Assembly (NCBI GenBank): GCA_036346405.1
Contig: CM070553.1
Location: 70,769,686 to 70,833,685, forward strand
DNA length: 64,000 bases
DNA from: Phyllostachys edulis
Taxonomy: Eukaryota; Streptophyta; Magnoliopsida; Poales; Poaceae
Reading direction: 5' to 3'
Shown: piece by piece, positions 11,478-22,035 of the stretch
Position numbering within the stretch: position 1 is the first letter of the stretch
Layout: each line of letters begins with the position of its first letter
The notes under the pieces: generated by a model
Database searches by the model: none
What the model was told of the DNA's origin: nothing
Seen by the model: the letters and a program-made list of their open reading frames with translations, nothing else
Position numbers and translations under genes: made by a program

Positions 11478-12795
11478 AAGGGTATCGAGCCATCTGCATA
11501 GTTTTTGATCCGGATCGATCGCATATACTTGATATATGGAAGTAGTAGATTGGATCTATTCTCGGTCGGTTTTGGTAACCTAGATCGGTTCATATAGATG
11601 GAGCGACCTAGACCCCGGTCGATAAGATCGATCGGTTTCTCGGTGGTAATAGATGGGTATACGAGGAGGTACAAGTTAAGAGCACCGATGATTCACTCGA
11701 CTTGTTTTTCGACTACCTTGCATAACACTCCTACGGTCGAATTCGCCATCGGAGTATGTCGCGTTATGTGGTTGTATCAAAGCGATGTCAGATTGGCTCG
11801 GAATAGGGTTAATATGATTAATCTGATGATTTCCAAGGCCTTGGGACCGCCGTGCTTTGGGTATTCGTGCATCATGGCGCTATAGGTAGTGTGTGCTCAT
11901 GTCGTCCGTTAGAATTGGATTACATGCATAACTTGTTTTTGTAGGGATTGATGTGAATAGTATGACCCATACTTGTTTCATGTATGAGATGCATGCATGC
12001 TTGTAATTTTCATGACTGCGTGTCATGTTAATTGCAACCCAAGGTCATCTACTTTTGTATAACGGCTCTGCGTGTCGACTTGTGATGCTTCTTTACTCCT
12101 TGTGGTTCATTACTAGTGCTATTAGAAATAATGGCTTAGTGGGAGTGCTTGGAGGAGTCCACCACTTGAAGACATGGTGAACAGGATGCATGGCGATGGA
12201 GATTACCATGAAGAAGGGTCATGCTATATCACAATGCAATTTGATTGTCTGTGAATGCCTTTACATTCTGTTCATTTATTTCTATGCATGTTATTTTTCT
12301 TTAATTGCTTTTAACATGATAGAAGTAAAATTCCCTCACTTAATATTAAGTTAAATTAATGCCCTCCCAAACATGCCGCACCATCCAAAGTCATGTATTT
12401 TAATGGTAGGTCTTGCCAAAGTAGAGTGCCATTAACTCTCCTTGACTAGATGGGTTTGTGTCAGACACTTACACGCCGGCATTGGTTTAACTTAACAAGG
12501 TTATCATAACAGTTGTGGACCTTGGGGCATAAGCGTTGGGTCTTAAAACATCTGAGATGTTGCCCAACAACAAGAGTCATATAGTAGATATGATTAGCAA
12601 AGGTTGCTTACCGTTTTCACTAGTCTTCTAGCGGTGAAGCCAAAGCTCACTAGTTGATTAATGATTATGGATCTTGAATCATTAAATGTCATAAGAGGAT
12701 ATGGTGTTTAGTGGGAGTATCTTTATTAAATTGTTTAATAGAAGTTACTTTAATGAACATATGTCTTAGTTTTGCATATATTTTTGTTGTAGATC
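11478..12795 (+). other. Copia leader with damaged primer binding site
   Basis: GGTATCGAGCC at 11481-11491 matches the Met-tRNA primer site TGGTATCAGAGCC except for small losses. The remaining 1.3 kb is untranslated leader before gag, as in BARE-1-type elements. I see no gene in it. Confidence 0.6.
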
Positions 12796-12799
12796 ATGG

Positions 12800-13258
12800 C
12801 ACCAATGCTTTGTACCTACATCGAGCTTTTGCTTTACGTTCGATACTTGAAAAGGAAAAACTTAATGGAACAAATTTTGCGGATTGGTCCCAAGACTCGA
12901 GAATTGTTCTCGGGCAAGATAAAAGGAACATGTTCTAGAAGAACCAATTCCGAAGTGCCTCGAGAAAATCTTTCTTCTTTGCTATTAAAACCGCCTATAA
13001 AAGGCATGTGATGAGTCCCTTGATGTTAGCTGTCTCATGCTTGCTGCTATGAACTCAGACCTTCAGAAGCAGTTTGAGAACATAGAGGCCTACGATATGA
13101 TCGTAGCGCTCAAAGGCATGTTTGAGACACAAGCAAGAACTGAGAGATTTGAGATCTCAAAGAACTTGTTTGGTTGCAAGCTAGCTGAGGGTGGTCCGGT
13201 GAGCCCTCATGTAATCAAAATGGTTGGTTACACACAGAGCTTGGAAAAACTTGGTTTT
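12800..13258 (+). pseudogene. Copia gag, 5' part, interrupted by gypsy insertion
   Basis: Broken frames read ILEKEKLNGTNFADW, then LQKQFENIEAYDMIVALKGM and FETQARTERFEISKNLF. These are typical of the copia gag core (UBN2 type) of the Angela/BARE lineage, where gag builds the particle. The frame stops where the gypsy LTR begins at 13259 and resumes at 25073. Frameshifts near 12935 and 13015 split it further. Confidence 0.8.
13254..13258. repeat. Target-site duplication gtttt of gypsy B, left copy
   Basis: gtttt directly precedes TGTAACATCC. The same five bases follow the 3' LTR at 25068-25072. Confidence 0.9.
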
Positions 13259-16200
13259 TGTAACATCCCAATTTTCAGAGCTTTAAAAACCTTTTAAATA
13301 GTGTAATGAGAAAATTCATCATTTGGATTTATTTGAATTTAAATTAAAAAGCTTAATATTGGACTTTGTGTAACAAAACAATTTAATATGACTAAAGTCA
13401 ACATGAACAATAGTCAAAACTATTTTATTTGGATTCTATGAGCTTGGACATATTTTCTAGAATTTTCTGGAATTTTTTCCAAGTTCATTTGCTATTTTCC
13501 ATTGCTTATTTGAATTTCGGTAATTTCTTAAAAGAAAAAGCTATATAAATCTCCAAGCGATCATTGGGCGAATCTCTCGGCCCAACTCCTTTCCCCGCCA
13601 AATGACCCACTTGGCCCATCGTTTCTCGCCACGGATCAAGAACGGGCGCTGGATCTCCTTGCCGCCTTTATCTCGCTTCTCTCTCGACGCGTGGGCCCGC
13701 TGCGACGTCGTCGTCCCCGACTTGGTCTTCGTCTCCGCGTCGCTGCCGCGTCCGCCATTGTCGTTGCTCCGAGTCCGTCCGACAATATCGCAACCGGCGT
13801 CGATTTTGTGCGCGGATGATCGCTTCTAGAAGCCCTATCCTCCCCGGACTCATTCAAATGTTTTTGAATTTCAAACTCGCCCTTATCCCCTCCTTTCTCG
13901 CGTTTTCGTTTTCGGGTTGTTTGATCGCCGCCGCCATCGCGCCGCCCTGGACATCCCCGACGCCTATAAAAGGGACCTCTAGCCTCGCCTTGCTTCCCTT
14001 TCCCAAATCCCCCACCCAATTTCCCCTTCCGAGCTCCTGCGCCGCCACATTCCCCATCTAGGGTTTCGCCGCCGCACCTCTTCGCCGTCAAATTGCACCG
14101 TCGCCGTCGCCGCCGCGTCGTCATCGAGTGCGCCATCGGGACCGCCATCACCTCCTCTACCTCCCGGACCAGTCGCCGTCGCCTAAACCTCGCCGGGACG
14201 CCCGTCCGACAAAACCCGAAGGTCTCCTCCGCTCCGACCTCGCCGCCGGCCACCACAGCCACCCCCAACCACCCGGAGCTGCACCAGAAGGTGCGCAATA
14301 GCCTCAGCAACACGCCCATAGCACCCACCCTCGCCGGCGACCACCGTAGCGCCGGTGACCATTGGGTCCCGTGCCGCCACCGCCGCCGACGTCCTCGCCG
14401 ACGTGGGCGCCAGTCACGTGCCACCTCGGCCTCGGTACTGCGTGTCATCCGGGTGGCGCCACGTCGGCGCGCACAGCTGGTTTGCCACCTCGGCCCCTCT
14501 CGTCCAAAGGGCTCGGTGGGCTTGGTCCACGTGGTCAGGCCTCTAACATGTGGGTCCCACATGTCGATTTTCTTTATTTATTTCTTTTCCGAAAATCCTG
14601 TACGACGCCATGTCGATGTCATGTCAAGCGCAATATTCTGATTTTTCTGTTGAAAAATAATTCGGAATTCCAAAGAACCTATTTTTAGGGTTTTCTTTAG
14701 ATTTAAACTTTGAAACTCCATATCTTTTGCATCCTAACTCCAAATCCATCCATTCAAATTTCTAAATTCATCTAAAATCCAGATCTATCTATTGGAGATT
14801 TTAATTATTTTATTGGAGTTATTTGCCTCTATTATTTATTTAGTTTGTTTGTTTGCCTTGTTTGCGAGTAGACTTGACGCTTTGAAAGAGTTGACGAAGA
14901 AGGACCTTTCCAGATCAAGATCAATTCCTAGATCCTTTTCAAGGCAAGCTATACCTTTGACCATCTTGATTCCCAGTTTGCTAAATTATTTTATTTTAAA
15001 TTACTGCATTATTAATTCAAGTAATTATTTAAATGATTTTGGGAGTAGATGTAAATGCCTAATTGTTATGCCATCCTTGTTAATTGCTATGTCTAAATTC
15101 TTTGTCGCCTTAGTTGATAATTAGTTGGTTAATATTGTAGCACCAACGTGGGTTGGTTAGAACGATTAGATTGCTTAGTCATGCCACGACTCATCTATTC
15201 ATGTTTAGTTGCAATTATTAACCTGACTAAGTGAATATGCAATATTGTAATAATCTGTGTGTACTATGTGTCTTTGTGGCATATGTTATACGTAAAATCA
15301 ACCGGGTGGAAAAAGGATTTGGATTGAGGCAAGGGGTGGATACTGTGTGAATTGGTGGTCTATGTGGACTGTGTGGATAATATTAATCTGTGTGTCTATG
15401 TGGTTGGGTTAGCTGGAAGTCTTGCCTTGGTCAGTTAAGGACCTCACCATGTGCGCTAAAGAACTGAGCTTCTGTTTACCACATGCCTGTTTTGAGACGG
15501 GCCTAGCATAGTAAGATAAGGTATCTGAAATGCTCTGTTATAGTTAGTGCTAGCTACACTAATTATATCTTGTGGGTAAAGTGTACAAACTCTGCAGAGT
15601 GTAACTTAATCTATTCAATAGCGCGTCATGATCATGGACAATGCTCGGGATTTAACACTAGGGTAGAATTTCATAAAAGCGTGTGGGAAGGGAGCTATGT
15701 GATTAAATCATCTAGCTATGTGAATAACCTGTTAGGCTGTGTGTGTCTTGTGAAATAACTTGTTAAAATTATTATTGTCTATTTGTTTTACCTACTTTCA
15801 ATCTATTTAATTGTATTAAATTGCAAAAGTTGCATTTACGCAAAAGAACCACGAATGCCTTTCTCTTGTAATAAGCCCGCATGTATACATTGCATTCTGT
15901 GGTGTGGCTTATGTAGCAGTGTGTACTCACGCTTGTTTTGACGAATCAAGCGAGGAGGAGTCTTCACCACTTACGAGGACGAGTTCATCGAAGGTGCCTA
16001 ATCATGAGGTCTTGATCCCAGTCGGTTGCCTGTGGTGAATCGATGGGATGCCACTACCGCTTCTGTTTCCGCTGCCGTTTATTTTCTCTGTTAGCCCTGC
16101 GTGGCTCAATAAATGTAAACTCGACCTTAAGGTCAAAACCATTATTTAATAATCAAAGTTATTCGCTTATGTTATATTTCGCTTGTATGGATCGATTTCC

Positions 16201-16288
16201 AGTTTTGTTAACCCTGTGTGCACTAGCATGATCCTGGGCTAGTGCAGTAAACACAGAGGGTCCTGAATTGTAATTTCGGGTCCCGACA
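13259..16288 (+). mobile_element. Gypsy B 5' LTR (3030 bp)
   Basis: It runs from TGTAACATCCCAATTTTC to GGGTCCCGACA, with a TATA box at 13965. The GC-rich stretch 13560-14560 follows and surrounds the TATA box. It gives long spurious open frames on both strands, including 308 residues on the minus strand, which I do not count as genes. Confidence 0.92.
13965..13972 (+). promoter_or_regulatory. TATA box of gypsy B 5' LTR
   Basis: TATAAAAG in GCCTATAAAAGGGACC. It is kept at 22733 in the 3' LTR and at 43328 in the solo LTR, so it probably drives element transcription. Confidence 0.75.
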
Positions 16289-16292
16289 AAAG

Positions 16293-16304
16293 TGGTATCA
16301 GAGC
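16293..16304 (+). promoter_or_regulatory. Primer binding site of gypsy B
   Basis: TGGTATCAGAGC, complementary to initiator Met tRNA, starts four bases after the LTR end. Confidence 0.9.
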
Positions 16305-16497
16305 TGTACTGACTGTAGGTCTAGACCTTAGTAGATTGGCCGTTCGAGTGTCCAAATTATTTTCTAAAGAAAATTTAACTTGCAAGATTAAATGAATTGC
16401 TTAACTCCTCTCATATCTCTCTCGACTCATCTATTGCTAAAATCTTTCCTCTCCCCACTGTTTTAACGTGGTTCTTACACCTTGTCTGTCGTGACAG

Positions 16498-17280
16498 ATG
16501 CCCTACCTTCAGACCTTCGGAGATTGCAACGGAGGACTTGCCGCGGAGCTGTGGAAGTTGCTGCAGACACTTGGAGGCTTCGACTGCCCGATGTACCGAG
16601 GCAATGAGTACATGGTCAACGGACGGGATCGTGGTATAGTCTGCCGCCTGACGGTCTACGCCAGGAGGAACACTAGAGGTAGCCAGCCTTTGGATATCTC
16701 AGTCAGGAGGATCACCTTCATACAAGGAATCCAGGAGTCATCGCGTTTGGCCATACTCCGAGTCTGCCACATCTACGCTGAAGAGCTGCAACACACCGTC
16801 TTCCGCTACCATCCCAGAGCTGCTTCAGGGGAGATATCTGCGCGCTTTCCGTCTACAAACGGGGAAGGCAATGCCACAGTAGTGCATCTTGCACGGTTCA
16901 CAGCTGCCCAGGAGGAGTCGCTGGAGATGGCCGCCACCGAGCTGAGGTGCGCCTATCAGGCCTGGGAAGAAGCCGAGGAAAGGATCGCCGTACTAGAGCA
17001 CGCCCTCTATGGTCAAGATGAGCTCAAGATGATCAAGAGGAAGATCCAGAAGAAGTCGAAGAAGATCCAGAGGAGATTCCAGAGGATCCAACCGAGCTCA
17101 GACACCAGAGGAGCTACCAGACTGCACTCAAAGACGCTCGCTCTCCCGCACCGATTCCTGGGCATCGAGAACCGATTCATGAGGATGCCACCACTTGTAG
17201 TCTACACGCGCGAGAGCGTCGCCGTGGCTTTGGAGGCTTTCTCGAGTAGTTCGTTTAAGTTCCAGTTTAGTCAGGCTTAG
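16498..17280 (+). CDS. Extra frame (ORF0-like) between PBS and gag
   Basis: This is an open frame of 260 residues from ATG at 16498, uninterrupted in an element whose other frames are all broken. I do not recognise a domain. The N-terminal half has an ordered, mixed composition. Residues about 140-170 (ATELRCAYQAWEEAEERIAVLEHAL) look coiled-coil, and a very basic Lys/Arg/Gln stretch follows (about 178-200). The C-terminal part may be out of its original frame. As I recall, rice gypsy elements of the RIRE3/RIRE8 type carry an additional frame ahead of gag, which this would match. Its function is unknown; nucleic-acid binding by the basic tail is only a guess. Confidence 0.6.
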   Translation: MPYLQTFGDCNGGLAAELWKLLQTLGGFDCPMYRGNEYMVNGRDRGIVCRLTVYARRNTRGSQPLDISVRRITFIQGIQESSRLAILRVCHIYAEELQHTVFRYHPRAASGEISARFPSTNGEGNATVVHLARFTAAQEESLEMAATELRCAYQAWEEAEERIAVLEHALYGQDELKMIKRKIQKKSKKIQRRFQRIQPSSDTRGATRLHSKTLALPHRFLGIENRFMRMPPLVVYTRESVAVALEAFSSSSFKFQFSQA

Positions 17281-17514
17281 CCAGTTTCCCTTTTCAGAGT
17301 CGCCCTTTAGGCGGTAGCTTGTGTGCTTAGGTCCGATTTATTTTTCGGTGTGTAAGCATGAGCTGCAAAGGCCCTTAGGCATTTGTTGCAGCCATGCTAT
17401 TAAAATATTAATAAAGATTATTTCATTCGAAGTTTCTTGAGCTGTGTTTGTTGGGTTTAATCTATCCCCTGTCTAGATCTTAACTCACCTTGTGCTCTCT
17501 ACCTTATCTAACCT

Positions 17515-18690
17515 ATGGAGCTTCACCAGATGGTTCAGACTCGCCATGCCGCCGCCAGTGGATCCGGAGCCCAAGGATCAGAAGGCAATGAGCAAACCCC
17601 TACAGGAGTAGTGCCACCCCAAGCACCTCCTATTGATTTGCGTAACTCGAGCTTTCATGGCAAAGACAAACTCAGATGATGTATACGATGATGAACCAGA
17701 TGCAGGCCATGAACAACAACAACAACAACATCAACAACAATCGTCAGGGAGGAGCCCCAGTCGCTCATGGTCATCAGGGACCATCCAAGTTGGTCAATTC
17801 ATGAGGACCCGTCCGCCAACTTTCTCTCGACATGTCACGCCAGTAGAGGCTGATGATTGGCTTCGCGTGATTGAGAGGAAGCTGCTGATCACCCAATGCA
17901 GTGATCATGAGAAGGTTTTGTATGCCACTCATCAGATGGAGGGCATAGCTGCAGAATGGTGGGAAAATTTCTGCAAGCCGCATGAGGCACCGCAGAACAT
18001 CACATGGGAAGAATTCTCTGCGACCTTTCGCCAATATCATGTACCAAGGTATTATGGATCTGAAGAAGGATGAGTTCCAGCTCTCAAGCAAGGGGTATGT
18101 CGATGATCGACTACCAATAAGTTTTCTCACTAGCTCGCTATGCTCCTAAGATGTCGCTAATGATGTGTCTCGCCAGAGCCGCTTCTTGAAGGGTCTGAAC
18201 TCAGATCGCAAGTCACCTACTTGCCCATACCTTCCCGGATTTTCAGGAGTTGGTTAACAAGGCGTTGGTCATGGAGGACAAACGCAAAGAATCGGAGGAC
18301 CACCGCAAGCGAGGGATGATTCACAAGGAAGCCATCACCACAACAATAGAGGGCAAGAGTAGTGCACAACAGTTTAATCGCTTTCCACCACGAGTTCTTT
18401 CAGACACACCGCCTTGACAGACTCGCCCTCTTATTCAGAACTCTCGCAACCCTACACTAGTCAACCCCACCCTAGGGAACAACAACCGGCAGATTGAACC
18501 AAGAGTGTGTTACAATTGTCGTCAGCCAGGACATTTCGCTAATCAGTGTCCTCAGAAGGGAACTATCACTCCAGTCCGCTTCAACCTTGGAGCAACACCG
18601 CCAAGACCCCAGCGAGAACAATCAAGGAGTTTCTCGTGAACCATCAACCAGAGGAGCGCCATACCGGTTGTCGAGGTCGTGTTAATCACG
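17515..18690 (+). pseudogene. Gypsy B gag, frameshifted
   Basis: ATG at 17515 opens MELHQMVQTRHAAASGSG. After a frame change near 17660 the segment to 18073 carries the retrotransposon gag core (PPTFSRHVTPVEADDWLRVI, then WWENFCKPHEAPQNITWEEF). After more frame changes comes the CCHC knuckle CYNCRQPGHFANQC at 18508-18549. Gag packages the genomic RNA, with the knuckle binding it. Order and motifs match Tekay-type chromovirus gag. At least three frame breaks prevent a full product. Confidence 0.85.
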
Positions 18691-18978
18691 CCACTCTAGA
18701 AGGAGCCCAGAAGCACCGGATGTCGTCTTGGGTAAGTTCCTAGTAAATTCAAGACTGCCTGCTTACTTTGATTACGAGCTTCAGATTCGCTTGTTTCGGA
18801 GTTTTTGCAACTAAGAATAAATTGGAAGTTATGCAACTTAAGCGTACTCTGTTAGTCCAATACCGAGCAGAGCTAAGTTCTAATGTGGGTTGTTTAGGGC
18901 TAAGTTACTCATAGTCGAGTTGAGTTTCTAGCTAACCTAATTATTCTAGACACCCAAACCATAGATGTCATCCTTGGC
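18691..18978 (+). pseudogene. Gypsy B protease region, degraded
   Basis: Sequence between the knuckle and the RT frame should encode the aspartic protease. Recognisable pieces are DVVLGKFLVNS near the start and NKLEVMQLKRTLLVQYRAEL further on. The catalytic D-S/T-G-A motif cannot be read in any frame. The protease would be inactive as written. Confidence 0.5.
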
Positions 18979-20052
18979 ATGGATTGGTTAACAAAGCACA
19001 AAGCCGTGCTAGATTGTGGCCGAAGAGCCGTTACAATCGAGGATACTAAAGGAAACAAAGTGGAGTTCCTAGCTACCTCAGTGCGTAATGGGCATTTGAT
19101 AGTCAACAGCCTGAAGACCGTTGAGTTGGAAGATGTGCCAGTCGTCAAAGAGTATCCAGATGTGTTCCCAGAAGAATTACCAGGGATGCCACCGGATCGT
19201 GACATCGAGTTTGTCATCGATCTAGTGCCAGGAACAGCCCCCATCTCGAAGAGACCTTATCGGATGCCAGCCGATGAGTTAGTAGAGATGAAGAATCAGA
19301 TAGAAGAACTTTTGGAGAAAGGTTTTGTGAGGCCTAGTTCGTCGCCATGGGGAGCACCAGTTTTGTTTGTCAAGAAGAAGGATGGAAGCATGAGGATGTG
19401 CATCGACTACCGGGCTCTCAATGAAGTCACTATCAAGAACAAGTACCCATTGCCCCGGATAGATGATCTGTTTGACCAGATGAAAGGAGCCGGAGTGTTC
19501 TCGAAGATCGATCTGCGATCAGGTTACCACCAGCTAAAGATTTGTTCTAAGGATGTACCTAAAACCGCTTTCTCAACGCGGTACGGGCATTATGAGTTCT
19601 TAGTCATGTCCTTTGGTCTGACTAATGCCCCTGCCTATTTCATGAACATGATGAATAAGGTATTCATGGAGTATTTGGACAAATTTGTAGTTGTATTCAT
19701 CGATGATATTTTGGTTTACTCCAAGTCAGAAGAAGAACATGCTGAACACCTGAGATTAATCCTAGAAAAGCTCAGGGAGCATCAGTTGTATGCTAAGTTT
19801 AGCAAGTGTGATTTCTGGCAGAAGGAAGTGGATTTTCTTGGTCATGTGATGACAGCTGCAGGAGTAGCAGTTGACCCCAGTAAGGTAAAAGCTGTATTAC
19901 ATTGGGAACAGCCCAAGACTGTCACTCAGATTCGTAGCTTCTTGGGATTGGCGGGATACTACCGTCGTTTCATCGAAGGATTCTCATCAATTGCTAAACC
20001 TCTTACGCAATTGTTGAAGAAGGAGAAAAGTTTACTTGGACTCCACTTGTGA
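18979..20052 (+). pseudogene. Gypsy B reverse transcriptase (357 aa open segment)
   Basis: This is the longest intact coding segment of the element. It begins with the end of the protease region (MDWLTKHKAVLDC) and runs through a linker (EYPDVFPEELPGMPPDRDIE) into the RT fingers and palm. FSKIDLRSGYHQLKI carries one catalytic Asp, and VVFIDDILVYS has the paired Asp at residues 242 and 243. The RT connection with FLGLAGYYRRFI follows. All three catalytic aspartates are present. The frame is lost at 20036-20052, where RNase H continues in another frame. ATG at 18979 is internal to the polyprotein, not a true start. Confidence 0.92.
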
Positions 20053-20503
20053 GGAAAGTTTTCAAGAATTGAAGAAGCGTTTGACTTCAAATTCAAATCT
20101 TGATTTTGCGGATATTCGTAAGGATTTTGATATCTATTGTGATGCTTCGCGTCAAGGATTAGGGTGTGTCCTGATGCAAGAAGGAAGAGCTGTCGCTTAT
20201 GCATCAAGGCAGTTAAGGCCCCATGAAGAGAATTACCCTACCCATGACTTGGAATTAGCCGCAGTAGTGCATGCCTTGAAGATTTGGCGTCATTACCTCA
20301 TCGGTAATCGCTGCGAGATATATACCGATCATAAAAGCTTGAAATATATTTTCACTCAGTCGGATCTGAATATGAGATGAGAAGATGGCTAGAATTGATA
20401 AAAGATTATAATCTTGGGATCCATTACCATCCCGGTAAAGCCAATGTCGCTGCGTATGCTTTGAGTCAGAAGAGCCACCGCAATGCCGTGGAAGTAAAAG
20501 CGT
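20036..20503 (+). pseudogene. Gypsy B RNase H domain
   Basis: The segment 20036-20380 reads DIYCDASRQGLGCVLMQ, YASRQLRPHEENYPTHDLEL and EIYTDHKSLKYIF. This gives the D-E-D catalytic residues of Ty3/gypsy RNase H. A frame change near 20376 leads into WLELIKDYNLGIHYHPGKAN. The domain degrades the RNA strand of the RNA/DNA hybrid. Confidence 0.88.
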
Positions 20504-20699
20504 TGTTCGTAACTTCAAGAGGAATTCGAAGTTGAAGCTAGAGGTAGTATCTGAAGGATTCGTGGCAAATTTGGAAGCTGATCTACTTTGGAGAAGCAGA
20601 TTCATGGCTCAAGAAAGACTCGAGTTCTCCGACATTAAGAAGAAGATGATGAAGGAAAGTTCAAGGACTTCACAAAGGATGATCGGGATATACCGTGGA

Positions 20700-21580
20700 T
20701 CAATGGACGATTCTGCGTTCGGATGTTGATGGATTGAGACAGCTAATTTTGAAGGAGGCCCATGACTCAAAGTATTCGATTCACCCCGGTAGTACTAAGA
20801 TGTATCGGGATGTTAAGAATAAGTTTTGGTGGCGAATTTGAAGCGAGACGTCGCGAGTTCGTTGCCTTGTGCGACGTGTGTCGAAAGTCAAAGCGAGAAC
20901 ACCAGAGGCCCGCAGTCTATTGCAACCCTTGAAGATTCCAGAGTGGAAGTGGGAAGAAGTCGGAATGGATTTCATCACCGGTTTACCCAAGACTCAATCG
21001 GTTACGATTCGATTTGGGTAATAGTGGATCGTTGACTAAAGTTGCTCATTTCTTGCCACCAAAACTACGTTACTCAGAGATCGTCTAGCGAGCTATATAT
21101 GGCAAAGATTGTCGGTTTGCATGGTGTGCCCAAGAAGATAGTGTCGATCGAGGATCTCGGTTCACCTCCGATTTTGGCGAGCTTACATGAAGCCTTAGGG
21201 ACTCACTTTGAATTTCAAGATCTGCGATCATCCCCTGCATGATGGACAGACTGAAAGGGTTAATCAGATATTGGAAGATATGTTGAGAGCCTGTGCCCTA
21301 GCAAATGCTACTCGTTGGGATAAGAGTTTGCCATATGCAGAGTTCTCGTACAACAACAGCTATCAAGCCAGTCTGCAAATGTCACCTTTTGAAGCTTTGT
21401 ATGGTCGTGCTTGCAGAACCCCGTTGAATTGGACGAAACAGCTGAACGTACAGTCTTCGGTCCAGATATTATTCAAGCGAGCGTAAGAACAAGTGGCTAT
21501 GATCGGAGAGATCGAGGATAGCTCGATCGAGGCGTAAGAGTTATGCCGATAATCGTCGACGTGATCTCGCCGAGCGTAAG
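20700..21580 (+). pseudogene. Gypsy B integrase, heavily frameshifted
   Basis: Pieces of the HHCC zinc domain remain (HPGSTKMYRDVKNKFWW near 20780, then a CDVCRKSK-like stretch near 20870). So does the first catalytic region (MDFITGLPKTQ near 20965). The third motif is clear in 21208-21486 (DGQTERVNQILEDMLRACAL, with the catalytic Glu in QTERV). The second Asp region is unreadable. The enzyme would have inserted the cDNA; as written it is dead. Confidence 0.8.
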
Positions 21581-21583
21581 ATT

Positions 21584-21994
21584 TTGTGTATCTCCGAGTT
21601 ACGCCCGAGAGGTGTGAAAAGGTTCCATGCCAAAGGAAGCTTGCCCCTCGGTATGTTGGTCCGCTTCAAGATCTTAGAACACCGTGGAGAAGTAGCCTAT
21701 CAGCTGGAGCTACCGCAGTCGTTAGCAGGGGTACACGATGTCTTTCATGTCTCTCAGTTGAAGAAGTGTCTTCGTGTGCCGGAAGAACAAACCCCGCTGG
21801 AGTCAATTGAACTAAAAGAAGACCTCACCTACAAAGAGCAACCGGTCAAGATTCTGGATGTCGCAGAACGTCGGACCAGAAGCAAGACGGTTCGTTTTTG
21901 CAAAGTGCAGTGGAGCCACCACTCAGAAAGTGAAGCCACGTGGGAGCGTGAAGAAGAGCCGAAAGCCGAAGTTTCTAGCCTTTTCTCCATTTAG
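21584..21994 (+). pseudogene. Gypsy B integrase C-terminus with chromodomain-like end
   Basis: The 136-residue open segment contains YQLELPQSLAGVHDVFHVSQLKK, the GPF/Y-side module of chromoviral integrases. It ends with a chromodomain-like stretch (EQPVKILDVAERR, then VQWSHHSESEATWERE). Chromodomains of this group are thought to steer insertion to modified chromatin. The aromatic cage looks incomplete, as in CR-type chromodomains. The start shown is not a natural one. Confidence 0.85.
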
Positions 21995-22021
21995 CTTTGA
22001 ATCTCGGGGCGAGATTCCTTT

Positions 22022-22033
22022 AAGGGGGGGAGG
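22022..22033 (+). promoter_or_regulatory. Polypurine tract of gypsy B
   Basis: AAGGGGGGGAGG lies two bases before the 3' LTR start and is the expected plus-strand priming site. Confidence 0.85.
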
Positions 22034-22035
22034 TT

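Noticed and set aside
13636..14562. 308-residue minus-strand frame in the gypsy 5' LTR
   Set aside because: It lies antisense in the GC-rich LTR promoter region, is Arg/Gly-rich and is broken in the sister LTR at the matching place (22640-23300). It is a composition artefact.
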